Part shown: positions 1 to 10,883 of the stretch, in pieces | Layout of the letters: every line of letters begins with the position of its first letter | Position numbering within the stretch: the stretch's first letter is position 1 | Notes under the pieces: model-generated | The model's input: only the letters and a program-made list of their open reading frames with translations | Told to the model about the DNA's origin: nothing | Databases searched by the model: none | Assembly (NCBI GenBank): GCA_950295325.1 | Contig: OX485807.1 | Span: 37,418,440-37,482,439 of the forward strand | Length of the DNA stretch: 64,000 nt | Direction of reading: 5' to 3' | Source: Polytrichum commune | Lineage: Eukaryota; Streptophyta; Polytrichopsida; Polytrichales; Polytrichaceae | Program-made: the position numbers and the translations under genes

Positions 1-1390
1 TTATCGTTCTCATGCAGTGCTTTTGGAACGGTTGGGGACGGTGGGATGATAGTTGCATCACCACCATGTTGAGATAGATCTCCACTATTGTCACCACATC
101 TCCCTCCAACATTGATTTAGAGGGAGTAGAGGCATTATAACCATCAATGCATCTCACAATTTTACATACATCAATGTAAATGTAGAGGGGCCCGAACTTA
201 AAGGGCGCTCAATTTTAATGCAGTTGTGTAGAGGGTCATTGATGCTCAATATGTAGGACTATGATCGCCAAGTGTGTGTCCAATAATAATGTCATCTATG
301 TCATTGCACCAACGATGCCTTCACTAGTGACCGATGTAGGGACGGCATAATTTTCAAGTCCCTCCACCTAACTTAGTGCTCAAGAAGTTCTTCCGCTTCC
401 GATTTTAAATGGGATTGGAAGGGAGATACCACAATGTTGATGGAGACTCCCTAACAACTCGTCTCAATTATTCCTGCCCAAGATACACATACCCAAAACC
501 GACATGAAATCTAGAACTGATACTACGTACCACAAAACAACTATACATTTGAGAGCTTCAAATGTACGACAACAATACATGTACCTCTAGTTATCATGTT
601 TTTAGTTTTTAGTTTTTACAAAACAAGATTTATTTCAACAAAGCGAGGAGACTCTCTTGGATATGCACCATGTTGAACCAGAAAACCCTAGAATGGGCGA
701 AGGTTTTAGGTCATGTGAAGGGGGGGGGGGGGGGGGAGTGGATATGCCTACCTTAGCTCAAAACTTGCAATTCCCCGGGAAATAAATTTGAACATACGAA
801 CCTGGGCAGACTTGAATGCGGGATCAGCGGGGCTCCAAGTTTATGTGTTTGTCTCAAGGTTCCTGGCAGATTGCTGCAGCAACTTTAAGTTTACCAGAGC
901 TTCAAACAAAAATCTTACCATGCTGAGTGCGTGGTAATTATGTGCATACTTATTAAGCACCTCTGGAGGTAATTAAACGTCCATAGTTACCACACATGAT
1001 AGTTAAAAAAATACATCAAATTGTATTTTGAACTGAAGATTTCTGTACCCTTTTCCCTCTGCCTGCTGATCATACTGAAGCCCCATCTTTTGAAGTCCCC
1101 CCAACCACAAAATCCATCATAGTGTGGACTCAAATATAGTGCTTTTGACGTCACCTTCTGCATGTAGTTTTGTGGTCGTTTGTGCCTCAAAGCAACGAGG
1201 AGAGTCTTTATTGCCGCCACCTACCAAGTGGACGGGATCACTAAAAAAACTGTCAAAGCTTTTGAGTGAATTGCCCAACTACCCCTTGAGTGTTTGGCTG
1301 GAAAAATTATTCACACAACAGCATGTTTGTGAGCGTAGGTCACTAGGTGTCCATCATACAGTTAATTTTGTAATCAAAGTGGGTGACGGA
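1..1390. other. Gene-poor stretch, no supported gene
   Basis: I see no ORF with family resemblance, splice structure or coding-like composition. A G homopolymer lies at about 720-736. The short open frames here (for example 987-1220 minus and 1124-1438 plus) look like chance frames, and the latter runs into the MITE that follows. Confidence 0.6.
720..736. repeat. Poly-G tract
   Basis: An uninterrupted run of about 17 G. It is a likely length-variable or assembly-sensitive site. Confidence 0.95.
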
Positions 1391-1624
1391 GTGAGGGAAT
1401 TATCATATACAAGTGTACCTCTCATCCATCCAACATAAAAACTTGACTCCGCTAGTTTTGTTACTGATCATCTCAAATGATCTCAAGTAGATTAATTTGG
1501 GGTGTTTGAAGCTAGTTCTGGTGTCAAATCAACTAGAAACTATTAACTTCCGGGTTGCATACTGTTTTAGGGCTTTTATGTTGGATGAATGAGAGGTACA
1601 CTTGTATATGATAACTCCCTCTCT
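1391..1624. mobile_element. MITE with ~45-bp terminal inverted repeats, copy 1
   Basis: The left end begins GAGGGAATTATCATATACAA and the right end reads its near-exact complement. The inverted repeats run for about 45 bp and include a CTCTCAT-CATCCAACAT block. The element is about 230 bp and has no coding capacity, which fits a non-autonomous DNA transposon. A second copy in the opposite orientation lies at 36,588-36,813, and the interiors match too (for example the segment around TAATTTGGGGT). I could not identify a convincing target-site duplication, so I do not assign a superfamily. Confidence 0.85.
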
Positions 1625-2182
1625 TCATGGACGAGCATCTAAGGACCCACTCTCTTGGTTCTCGTACATAGTTTGATTACCCTCTCTAAATTGAGTAAAT
1701 AAATCATTATTCATTTGAATTATTATTTGATTTTGTGAATGAATTGTTTTATGACATAATTGAAATACACGAGAGGCTAGTGGGACCTTGAATAGAGAGC
1801 GGCCAACTCTTTCGGGTAGATACTTTGGAGGCACACAACTGCAAGAAGGATTCAAGGATACGATGCCATCTAAGGTATGTGGGTGTTATTCTACTCGTTT
1901 TTGGTGTCCTCCAACTTCTACCAATTAGATTTGTAGAGCAATACTTGTGTTGCATACACCAAATAACAATTGTGTACCTTAAGTAACATCAACTAAACTA
2001 GCAAAAGGTTTTAAATTAGTGGTATGTAGACCTAATGTGGGCACTCTTCCAAATCAAGGGCCTACACTTGAATGTCATATAACAACGCTTGTAGTTAAGA
2101 ATGGACATGTCCAATTTAAAAAACATGTGTTACAATGAGAGCGGACTACGTGCTTAACATACAAACATCATCATAGACTTAA
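1625..2182. other. Intergenic, one dispersed-repeat fragment
   Basis: No gene seen. Positions about 1,857-1,960 carry the first of three diverged copies of a dispersed repeat (others near 6,355-6,745 and 14,950-15,345), recognisable by a shared GGTATGTGGGTGTTATT...CTCCAACTTCTACC...TTAGATTT...TTGCAT pattern. Confidence 0.6.
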
Positions 2183-2480
2183 TAATTAACACAATTAAAA
2201 GCACAAGTGTGAGATTTTCAAGAAAAAAAAGAATCTTCACTTTGACCTCTCGTTATAGGGGTCGTGTGATCTTACAACTGGCTCTCTCTCCCACTATATA
2301 GTTTTATGGTCTACTACAGTAATACATTTCCATTTTAAATTCAATATATTCATAATCATCCTAGTGGAGAAGAACCAGTGTAAAACCTATAATTCTATAA
2401 TGTATCTGTACTCATGCATCACAATTGCTAACTGGATGAGCTGGTCTTTAAACCGATCCAATGCCCAAAACAAGCTGGAA
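2183..2480. repeat. 298-bp tandem duplication, unit 1
   Basis: This segment begins TAATTAACACAATTAAAA and ends in AACAAGCTGGAA. It is followed immediately by a second unit of the same length that differs at only a handful of positions. No coding content. Confidence 0.95.
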
Positions 2481-2778
2481 TAATTAACACAATTAAAAAC
2501 ACAAGTGTGAGATTTTCAAGAAAAAAAAGAATCTTCACTTTGACCTCTCGTTACGGGGGTCGTGTGATCTTACAATTGGCTCTCTCTCCCACTATATAGT
2601 TTTATGGTCTACTACAATAATACATTTCCATTTTAAATTCAATATATTCATAATCATCCTAGTGGAGAAGAACCAGTGTAAAACCTTTAATTCTATAATG
2701 TATCTGTACTCATGCATCACAATTGCTAACTGGGTGAGCTGGTCTTTAAACCGATCCAATGCCCAAAACAAGCTGGAA
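2481..2778. repeat. 298-bp tandem duplication, unit 2
   Basis: This is a direct head-to-tail copy of the preceding 298 bp. By eye I count about seven substitutions, mostly transitions, and no indel, so the duplication is fairly recent. Confidence 0.95.
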
Positions 2779-5700
2779 TTGCTCAGAATAGGGCCACATT
2801 GCTGGCCAGGTCTAAGTAGGAAAAGGTTTTAAACATCTGGAGTACCTAGTGTAGTCAGTCATTTTTATTGTCTTCCTCTTTTGTGATTGTGAGGTGATAC
2901 AATGCACTGTACATGCGAGCTAGCATGAAGTTATGATAAAAGTACGATATTCATGGGATCTGCTACTACAAAAGTATCAAATCCTTAAATTAAAGAGTCG
3001 AAGATTAACTATGGGTGGGTAGCTGTTGGTGGCATGTCTGCTTGATAATAAGCTAAGGGACGAGGGTCCTGACTACCTACTAACTTAGTTCCAGCAGCTA
3101 CTTATTAGTATGTGTCGCACTTGCATGTGTCGGAGACCAACGAAACTCCAAAATCAAGCGACCTTATCGGTTGGGAGCATGAATTTGGACCCAAGAGATT
3201 TAGACTAGGGTCCGGGTTTAAGGTATACGAAAATGAAGTGGCATTAATGTAACATCGCTTTCTCACCAAATCTCGCTAGTCTCAACTTAAGGATTCATTG
3301 TTCCTTCAGGTTTGAGAAACTAACCTTCAAGCTTGGGTCCAATCTTGAGTCCAAAAGTAAGGTCCGTAAAGGGTTGTTTTGGAACCCTGAACTGAATTGA
3401 GCAAAAGCGGCTATTTCATGATATTGCGCCAATTCTAGTTTTAAGCTACCACATACCTGTTTCAAAACCTTCAATTTAGTCGTAGAACCTCGAGAATACG
3501 GTTCGTGCCGGACAACAAAGCTTCTTGAGAACTCATCGATTGTTGTAAATTAGAAAGAAGAGTGTTGCCAATGATTCTTGGACCCACTGATCTGAACCCA
3601 TACCCTTATATAAACCTGTCCTTAGCATGGGTCACGCTAGGGTTCAAAACAAAAGAAACTCCAAAATCAAGCCATTTCATTAGCTAAGAGGGGGTTGAGA
3701 AGAAAATTTTGGACCCAAGCACGTTACAAATTACACTAGGGTACTGATCCCAAGGTACGCAAATTGAAGCGGCACTTACAATATGTGGCACCAATCTGGT
3801 TATTCTGTCAAATCTTGTCGGTAATCCCAGTCTACATAATAAGTCCACTTTACAATATATGTCCCGTGACCAAAGCTTTCAAAAATGATGTGGATTTCTC
3901 TTGGTTATGGTCTTTGGACCGGCGACCAGACCACGAGAACTCTTAAATCAATTTTCTCACAAAACAGTTGGTCACGTGGTGTAAAACGGCCTAAATATCA
4001 ACAACGTTAACAGAAAGAATGTGACTGAAACCCATGACAAAAGGGACACGAAGCCTAGATGTAGAATGCAAAGTCGTGGATTTGGTGAGCAAGCGTATCA
4101 TTAGATTGTTATCAATTCCCTCATGATTCAAGTTCATGTACAGACCCGAAGCAGTCCTTGAGCCTGGCGAGTGGAAGACCCTTCATTCCTTAAATGCAAG
4201 GAACAGCGAGCCGCAGGCCCGTACTCTCACTCACAGGACTGTTATAAATCCGAAGTACGTCCTGATGGGCTAAGTTATAATACATTATTATAACATTATA
4301 ATAACCCACTCCTATAAGTCCTTCAACACAAGCTTTACTTAGCGCCGGAGAAAACATCCTGACAAGCTTCAGGAAATTCTGGAGTGTTTAAATGCAATTT
4401 GGAGAGCAACACAATCTGCTTTACTTTTGCTGGAAATGTTGAAGTTTTGTTCCGATCAATGAACTGAATGGGTAATTACAGATGAACTGGTTGAGTTTGA
4501 GATATAACATTTTAGAGGAATATATGGAATATACCTTGACTTAGTAAGGAAAAACCGAAAGATCACAACATGTAACCGGCTGGACTTGGACTTGGAAACA
4601 CCATGATTTCGATCGATTATGCCCACAAATCTCGCTGAACACTGGTTCCTTTTGTCTCAAAAAGAAGAAGAAGAAATAAAAGGTATAGGTATCATGTTGG
4701 AATTCTGGAATTTTGAGGTTTCTTATGTAGGCTGCAGGCGGTGGTTGAGTGTTGCATGATTAGAATCATCACCTCTCTTGAGGTTGTTGGGTTGCATTGT
4801 GTGTGTACCCCCAAAGAGCAACCTCCCCATGCTTTTTCTCAAGCCTTGGTAGCTTTGAAATTTCTGGCAATGGGAATGACTGATTGAGGAAAAGTGGACT
4901 AAATCATGGTATTACATGTTTTAAAAAAATCACTTTTTCTTTTTGGTATGTATTTGGAGATTATACATGAAAACTTGTACACGTTTTTCATGTCATGATC
5001 ACTGCTAACATATGATGCCTAAACAATAATCTTGCACACGTGAAAGAAATATGTAATTCTATCATTGCTTAAGATTTAAGGTTTTTTCAGTTTTACATGA
5101 CAATTTTATAGTCATGTAATTTGTGTAGGATGGGTCAAAGAGTCAAAGGCTTATACTGATTTAATGAATTAGTACCAAAGCAACTAAGTTTACATACAAA
5201 TTGCCTATACAAACACAGTTGCCCACTTCTGAATGTATTTCTATATCCAAACAAACCTAAAGTCTTATACACATAAAATCATGATACGACTTAGAATGTT
5301 GACAAATGATTTTTCCTCAAATTTTATACAAGTTCGAGTAGTGTTTTTTTTTTTAAAAAAAAAACCTATATTTTAATGTCATCCTAGTAGTGATCCTAGT
5401 TCATCCACAATAAAGTTTGGGAGAAAAAAATACGAAACCATCCTATGTCTAGAAAATCAAACCTTGACATGGAAGCAACAACCTATATGCACAATCATGC
5501 TATTTCCATAATCATTTTTCCATCATGCATGCATATTTTCAACACATTTCTTGGATCAATGAAGTAATTATTGAAAATTTTCAAATAAGCCTTAGTAAGT
5601 GCTTTCATCCAAATAAATAAATATATCATCACTACAGTGACAAACTACCCTCACTCCTACTGGCAATTGAATCCCACAATTGATTGCTCTTATTTGGTTA

Positions 5701-5855
5701 TTTTTCTTCATTGGGCACCTATGTTTGAGTGCTATGTGATTAGGTGTGCATCCAAGAACAAACACTACAAATACATTTCTCTAAAAGAGATTGGACTATA
5801 ATCTATAATATGTCCTCGAAATGTGATAACCACATATTTGTGTGTGTGTGTGTGG
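2779..5855. other. Gene-poor stretch, no supported gene
   Basis: AT-rich sequence with no convincing exon. The 60-codon frame at 3,764-3,946 has no family resemblance. A GT microsatellite lies at the right edge (about 5,838-5,853). Confidence 0.55.
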
Positions 5856-6052
5856 GACATATATGACTATTCAATGAACACCCAAATCAGTGAAGAAAAT
5901 GGCTTTGGCCTCAATTTGGATGTGCTAACGAGATTGTTAGCAAATCCAAATTGAGGGCATAGCCACTTTCATCATAATATCTAGAGCTCATATGAATATC
6001 TTATTCATTATCAAAGTGAAAATTATCATGCTTATTGAATAGTCATATAGAC
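5856..6052. mobile_element. Foldback (hairpin) element
   Basis: The sequence is palindromic about position 5,933 (centre GCTAACGAGATTGTTAGC). Inner arms of about 35 bp (GGCCTCAATTTGGATGTGCT and its near-complement) pair almost completely. An outer pair (TGACTATTCAATGAA with TTATTGAATAGTCA) closes the structure. The right arm carries about 45 extra bases, including GAGCTCATATGAATATC, a piece that recurs near 29,419-29,460. The architecture suggests a foldback MITE. Confidence 0.7.
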
Positions 6053-6345
6053 CCCCCCCCCTTGACACACCAATTATATATGATGTTTATTGAGCCTAGA
6101 ATGGTTAGCATATTTTTGAGCACGCAATCCATCTCTTCTAAACACATGATAGTTTTTTTGGGTATCCATTGTTGGAGCCACACCTAACCACATACCACTA
6201 AAATAAAAGTGTATGATTAAGAGAAGTACCCGAATTAGGCAAGTCTTCCTTATTGGCATCTTTGATTTTCTGCTCCTTAATTATTAATATGTGTTTGTGC
6301 CCATATCTACAGGAGTTTCCTATCTTGACAGTGGCAACAACTTCA
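5923..6345. repeat. Diverged direct repeat upstream of ATL gene, copy A
   Basis: It is similar to 6,750-7,070. Shared blocks in order are GGTTAGCAAATCCA-like, ACACATGATnGTTTTTTT, CCACACCnAACCAC, AAGAGAAGTAnCCG.ATTAGGCA, TTTGATTTnCTGCTCCT, TGTGTnTGTGCC and CAGGAGTTTCCT. It partly overlaps the foldback element. Confidence 0.7.
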
Positions 6346-6354
6346 CTTAGGATA

Positions 6355-6745
6355 ATCTAAGGTATGTGGGTATTATTTGGTTCCTTCCCATGTTCTCCAA
6401 CTTCTACCGATTAGATTTACACAACAAAACTCTTGTTGCATCAGCAAATCTATGATGAAGCATTGGAAACCGGATTGAAAATTGGATTGAAAATCAGGCC
6501 TCCCTTGCATCAGTTACGGTTATAAAGAGTGCATGTTTGTGGATGTCTTAACTGAATACATAAGTCCTCCTGATTGTGTTCACTATTGAGTGCAGAGAAA
6601 TTATTAATAGTTGAAGACGTAATCCAATCACTATTAAACATGTGTCTTTGTGATGCTTACTCTTTGATCCTCATTGGACCGCATACCAACCAAATCTAGG
6701 GGTCCGATCAAGAAATGTAACCGTGTAACACCCGCATACCTTAGC
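6355..6745. repeat. Dispersed repeat, copy 2
   Basis: It matches 14,950-15,345 along most of its length, for example GAAGACGTAnTCCAATCACT, AACATGTGT and TAACACCCGCAT, and more weakly 1,857-1,960. It is noncoding, and no terminal repeats were recognised. Confidence 0.65.
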
Positions 6746-6749
6746 GCGC

Positions 6750-7070
6750 AATTAGCACGAGATGGTTAGCAAATCCAGATGGAGGGCATAGCTACTTTCC
6801 TCACAATGTTTGGTCACAATGTTTGGATCACGTAGTCTAATCTCTTTGAGACACATGATGTTTTTTTCGTGTCCGTTTTTGGATCCACACCCAACCACTT
6901 ATATCCACTCAAGTGTAACATCAGGTGGCCGCTCAAGAGAAGTAACCGGATTAGGCACGGCTAACTTACCTGATTGATAAGTTTGATTTCTGCTCCTGAG
7001 TCAGTGTAAGCTGAAAATGTGTCTGTGCCTCTCTGTCTGCAGGAGTTTCCTGGGCTGACACTGGCAGCAG
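6750..7070. repeat. Diverged direct repeat upstream of ATL gene, copy B
   Basis: Second copy of the 5,923-6,345 segment. It ends in a good pyrimidine-AG context (CTCTGTCTGCAG, then GAGTTTCCTGGG) and leads into a more GC-rich, transcript-like stretch, so this copy may contribute the upstream end of the ATL leader. Confidence 0.6.
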
Positions 7071-7734
7071 GTGTGCGAGAGAGACCACCACGCACCCCTC
7101 AACCGACCTCACCCTCACCCTTCGCCTTCGTCTTCACCTCCGCACTGGCTAGCGGCAGCACCTCCAGCTTCGGCTATGGACAGAGCAGCTGGGTTCCGGT
7201 TTTGGCCTCATGTTTGGAGAGAACTGGACAAGGTTACTAGGCACTCTGCTGTGTGACTGACTGCATGCATGCTTACAACATCTGTCTCAGGACCCAGTAA
7301 CAAGTACTGTAGATCAGCCGTAACCACGCAGGGTTGGTTGCACTGCTCTCCTGATGAAGTGCGAGAGGTGGGGAAGGGGGGGGGGGGGGAAGTGGTGACA
7401 GCTAGCTTCGGAGCCTTCGGTGGGGGGGTTTGGGGGAGGGAGCCAGCAGACTCTGGAAGCTGCAAAAATGTGAGCTTGACAAGCTAGCGATCGAGTAGTA
7501 TTATCTCACAGTGGTGCAGATTCTAGACTATGTGTGTGATACTATCTCTGAAGCAGGTTCATCAAGTTGGAGGACAGATGGAGGACAACAACGATAAGGT
7601 GGTGGCATAATATTCTTACAGTTTGCGATTCAAGGAAGAAGACATTGTGAGTAATGTGGGAGCAGCTAGGGAGGAGGGAGAGAGCTAGCGGCGCAGAGAA
7701 TCGGCAGCTGTAGCTTAGAAGCTATTGGGTTGTT
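7071..7734 (+). other. Possible 5' leader region of the ATL gene
   Basis: This stretch is GC-richer than the flanks and has short open frames but no recognisable protein. It contains a G homopolymer near 7,376-7,390. It lies on the coding side of the ATL gene and could be leader exon or intron sequence, but I cannot place a transcription start. Confidence 0.35.
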
Positions 7735-8680
7735 TACTGGCGAGTTTTGGGTGAGAGTGAAATGTGGCTACTTAGGAATGCTCGGTGTGAGCAGCACCCA
7801 TGATTAGTAGCAGGAAAGGAAAAAGCAGGTACTGGTCGTATGAGGAGACATCAGATGCAGCTTGTTGCCGAGGCTGATACATATTGCAGCCACTTTTGTT
7901 GCAGCTGTGAGTTTACATACAGCGCCATTACCGCAGGTAGGCGCTAGAAAGAGTGCTGTTATACTCATGGGTTACTGGTGTGCAGGTTGTTGATGTTTAG
8001 AGAGAGAGAGAGAGAGAGATGCTGCTTATACTTTTAATGCCTCTCACGAGTCACAGGCTAGCTCGGTGCGAGCGCCATCCATGAGCTGAAAAGGAAGAAG
8101 GCACACCTGTTAAACTGTGAGTTTGTCACGTGCAGCGCCTTTACCGCTGTTAGGCTTATTAGTTTTGGGTGAGAGTGAAATGCTGCTAATAGGAAGGGTG
8201 CTCGGTGTGAGCACCACAGCTGAGCAGGAAGGAAGCCGGTCTATCTTACATGCAGCGCCATTGCTAGACAGAGAACACTCATGGGTTACTGTTGTGCAGG
8301 TTAGTTTTGGGAGCAGGGGGTGAAATGTGCGTAGGTTTAGAATGCTTATCAAAGGCGCTGTCTGAGCACTACCCATGAGCAGAACAGGAAGCGGGCCTTT
8401 TGAGCAAACCTGTTCCAGTGAATTATTACATGCAGCGTCATTGCTTTCTACATAGAGTACACTCATTGGTTACTGGCGTGCAGAAAATTAGTTTTCGGAG
8501 AGAGCGAAATCTTTCTGCTTAGAATGGTTATGCAAGGCTCCAAGGTATGAACACCACCCACATTGAGCAGGACAGGAGGCAGCTCTGATGACCAAACTTG
8601 TTACAGTAAGTGCCATTGCTAGATAGAGTACTACGCACATGGTGAAGCTGGTTGCTTCATGCAACGTCGCCAGTACCAAT
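7735..8680. repeat. Degenerate ~170-bp tandem array in ATL leader
   Basis: About five copies of one module recur. Its landmarks are GTTTTGGGTGAGAGTGAAATG (near 7,744 and 8,162, changed near 8,304 and 8,489), GCTCGGTGTGAGCA, CATGCAGCGCCATTGCTAGA, and GGTTACTGGTGTGCAG (near 7,971, 8,284, 8,468). Units vary from about 140 to 190 bp and are diverged. A GA microsatellite interrupts at about 7,999-8,018. The array ends about 220 bp before the ATL start codon. Confidence 0.8.
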
Positions 8681-8725
8681 GAGGAACGGCACTCACAACG
8701 GCAGCTTGCGTGGCTCATGAGCAAG

Positions 8726-8753
8726 CAGCAACAGCAACAGCAACAGCAACAGA
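8726..8753. repeat. CAACAG hexanucleotide repeat
   Basis: A short run of CAACAG units between the tandem array and the ATL start codon, probably in the 5' leader. Confidence 0.9.
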
Positions 8754-8897
8754 TGCTTATGCAAATGCTAGCTAGGGATCACCAACAACAATGTGCAATG
8801 GGCACAGTTTCTTAGCAGGCGGCCTCCAGCGCAGGTGATTAGCTTGCTAGCTTCACCACCACTATTGACTGGAGAAACTGGAGTAGTAGTGTGAAGT

Positions 8898-10883
8898 ATG
8901 TACTCTCCGACATTCATCCCTGCTGCCAGGTCTGTGAGAACATCCCGAAAACATGGCGCGGCAGCGGAGAAGATAGGGTTCCAGGTAAAAGCATCATCAT
9001 CATTTCCAGTTGGAACATCACCAGTTGCATCCCCAGTTGCAATCTCTCCACCTCCAGGAGATCAACAGTTTTACTCGCCATCCGCCGGGAGCTACCAAAA
9101 CCTCTACCCGAGTGTGCTGCCACCAGCAAGCATCATCATACCCCACTCTGCTGCACCCTCAACAACACCCAGCGGAAGCAGCAGCAGCAGCAATAACAAC
9201 CCACACATAAACCCCAGCGTGGTGGTCATCGTGGTCATCCTCTCCGTGGTGTTCATCCTCTCTGGATTTCTTCATCTCCTCGCCCGCTGCCTGGGGCGGA
9301 GGCTCCCAGCTAGCCCACCGCGTCACAGCCCACTGGTAAGCGCACTCCATGGCCAGCTGCAACATCTCTTCCACCTCCACGACGCAGGGGTGGAGCAAGC
9401 ATTCATCGACACACTGCCGGTATTTTCATATGGATCCATCCGGGGGTTAAAGGACAGCGCAGACTGCGCAGTTTGTTTAACAGAGTTTGCTGAGGACGAT
9501 CGCCTCCGGTTGCTGCCGAAATGCAAGCACGCATTCCACCTCGAATGCATCGACACATGGTTACTATCGAACTCCACTTGTCCTCTGTGCAGACGCAGCT
9601 TGCTTCCCGACCCCACGGGAGCTGGAGCTGGCCAAAGCTCCAGCCAGAACGAGCTGGACGCTTCCGAGTCGATGCACTCGAACCGGTTTATAGGGTTAAC
9701 CCTCGAGGAGCAGATGATGCGAGACTCCAGACGTAATATCAGCCTCCATGGGAGCATCCACGGGAGCTACCAGAACAGTTTCCGGATCTGCGAGGTAGAG
9801 GAGGTCGATGATGACGAGTCGGAGGATGAAATTCAAGTTGAGGTCGAGACGCCTAGCCCTCTCGTGCCTACTATACGTGTTGTGGATGCGAATGGGAGCC
9901 AGAGGATACTCAAAGTGGAGCTTGGTAAAGTGTCAGGGAAGGTTAAGGCGGATTCAAGAAAGCTGACAAGTGCGAGAAGGGGAGGCAGGTCTTATTCCAT
10001 GGGAAGCTATGAGTATGTTGTGGATCCTTCCAACTTGGAACTCATGATTGCCCCCACTCCGTTCCCTGGTCGACCCCAGGACTGGGCGCCTTCCAAACCC
10101 ACTCACCGAAGTGCTCTCTCGGATAGCATTCCTGAGCTTGCTAGCGCTGGAGGCACACCTGCCAACGATGATCTCTTCTGGGCTAGCAGGGGGTTGTACA
10201 CTCCGCAAACACTCTCCAGAGTTCGGGAGCTTCTCACTCCATCGCCGGGCTCGAATGCTTTCTTCTCTCCCGCCTTCCCGGACTACCAATACTTCGCTGA
10301 CCGTGGTGACAGGTGGATCGACATCAACATCGAGCGAGACTCCGAAATGGTCGATGATGAAGATGATCTCCAGGAGGATGAGGATGAGGATGAGGATGGG
10401 GATGAAGAAGATGAGGATATTGAGCAGCAGCCAGATCATGACCACAGTGGAAATCTGGAGAGGTTGAGGTCGAATAATAACAACATTGCAGCATCGACAT
10501 TGCAAGATTTGATGCTTGATAAAGAGAATGACTTCAAGCAAAGATCTTCTTCCCTGAGCAGGTTGCCTGAGGGGGTTAAGGTTAGTGTGAGCTACCGGAG
10601 GTCGTTGTCGGAAACCGCGGGCATGGAGCAAGCTGCTGCAGCCACCTGCAAGGATGCTGCACATCATGGAGGTAATTATAACTCCTCTGAGCACACGAAT
10701 TCGGTGAAGCAAGCTGGATCCAGCTTCTCACGTCGATTCTCCATCAACTGGCTGATGGGGAGGGACAAAAGGATGGTGTTCTCTGCCGCGTCGCCGTCGA
10801 ATTCCTCCGAGGCTGCTACTGCTACTGCTGCAACGTCGACGCACCAGATGGATGCTGCAGACATGAGAGCAATTCCAGTCTAA
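8898..10883 (+). CDS. ATL-type RING-H2 E3 ubiquitin ligase
   Basis: A single-exon gene encoding 661 residues, predicted to be a membrane-anchored E3 ubiquitin ligase that recruits an E2 and ubiquitinates substrates. After a Ser/Pro-rich N-terminus of about 105 residues comes one hydrophobic segment (about 107-129, SVVVIVVILSVVFILSGF). A GVEQ-type GLD motif follows (about 164-176, ending LPVF). The RING-H2 finger has Cys190, Cys193, Cys209, His211, His214, Cys217, Cys228 and Cys231, all present, with the ATL-typical Pro before the third Cys and a Trp after the sixth ligand. The long C-terminal tail (about 240-661) contains a very acidic Asp/Glu run near 483-512 and an SRRFSINWLMGRDKR motif near the end. 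This is longer than most ATLs and resembles the ATL13/ATL46 type. The Met at 8,898 is the first in frame. Lack of introns is usual for ATLs. Substrates are unknown. Confidence 0.93.
   Translation: MYSPTFIPAARSVRTSRKHGAAAEKIGFQVKASSSFPVGTSPVASPVAISPPPGDQQFYSPSAGSYQNLYPSVLPPASIIIPHSAAPSTTPSGSSSSSNNNPHINPSVVVIVVILSVVFILSGFLHLLARCLGRRLPASPPRHSPLVSALHGQLQHLFHLHDAGVEQAFIDTLPVFSYGSIRGLKDSADCAVCLTEFAEDDRLRLLPKCKHAFHLECIDTWLLSNSTCPLCRRSLLPDPTGAGAGQSSSQNELDASESMHSNRFIGLTLEEQMMRDSRRNISLHGSIHGSYQNSFRICEVEEVDDDESEDEIQVEVETPSPLVPTIRVVDANGSQRILKVELGKVSGKVKADSRKLTSARRGGRSYSMGSYEYVVDPSNLELMIAPTPFPGRPQDWAPSKPTHRSALSDSIPELASAGGTPANDDLFWASRGLYTPQTLSRVRELLTPSPGSNAFFSPAFPDYQYFADRGDRWIDINIERDSEMVDDEDDLQEDEDEDEDGDEEDEDIEQQPDHDHSGNLERLRSNNNNIAASTLQDLMLDKENDFKQRSSSLSRLPEGVKVSVSYRRSLSETAGMEQAAAATCKDAAHHGGNYNSSEHTNSVKQAGSSFSRRFSINWLMGRDKRMVFSAASPSNSSEAATATAATSTHQMDAADMRAIPV

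Noticed and set aside
7019-7240. 73-codon plus-strand frame upstream of ATL
   Set aside because: Pro/Ser/Thr-rich and GC-rich but without homology; better explained as leader sequence.
9954-10712. 252-codon open frame on the minus strand
   Set aside because: It lies entirely antisense to the ATL coding sequence, and its composition mirrors that gene. No homology.
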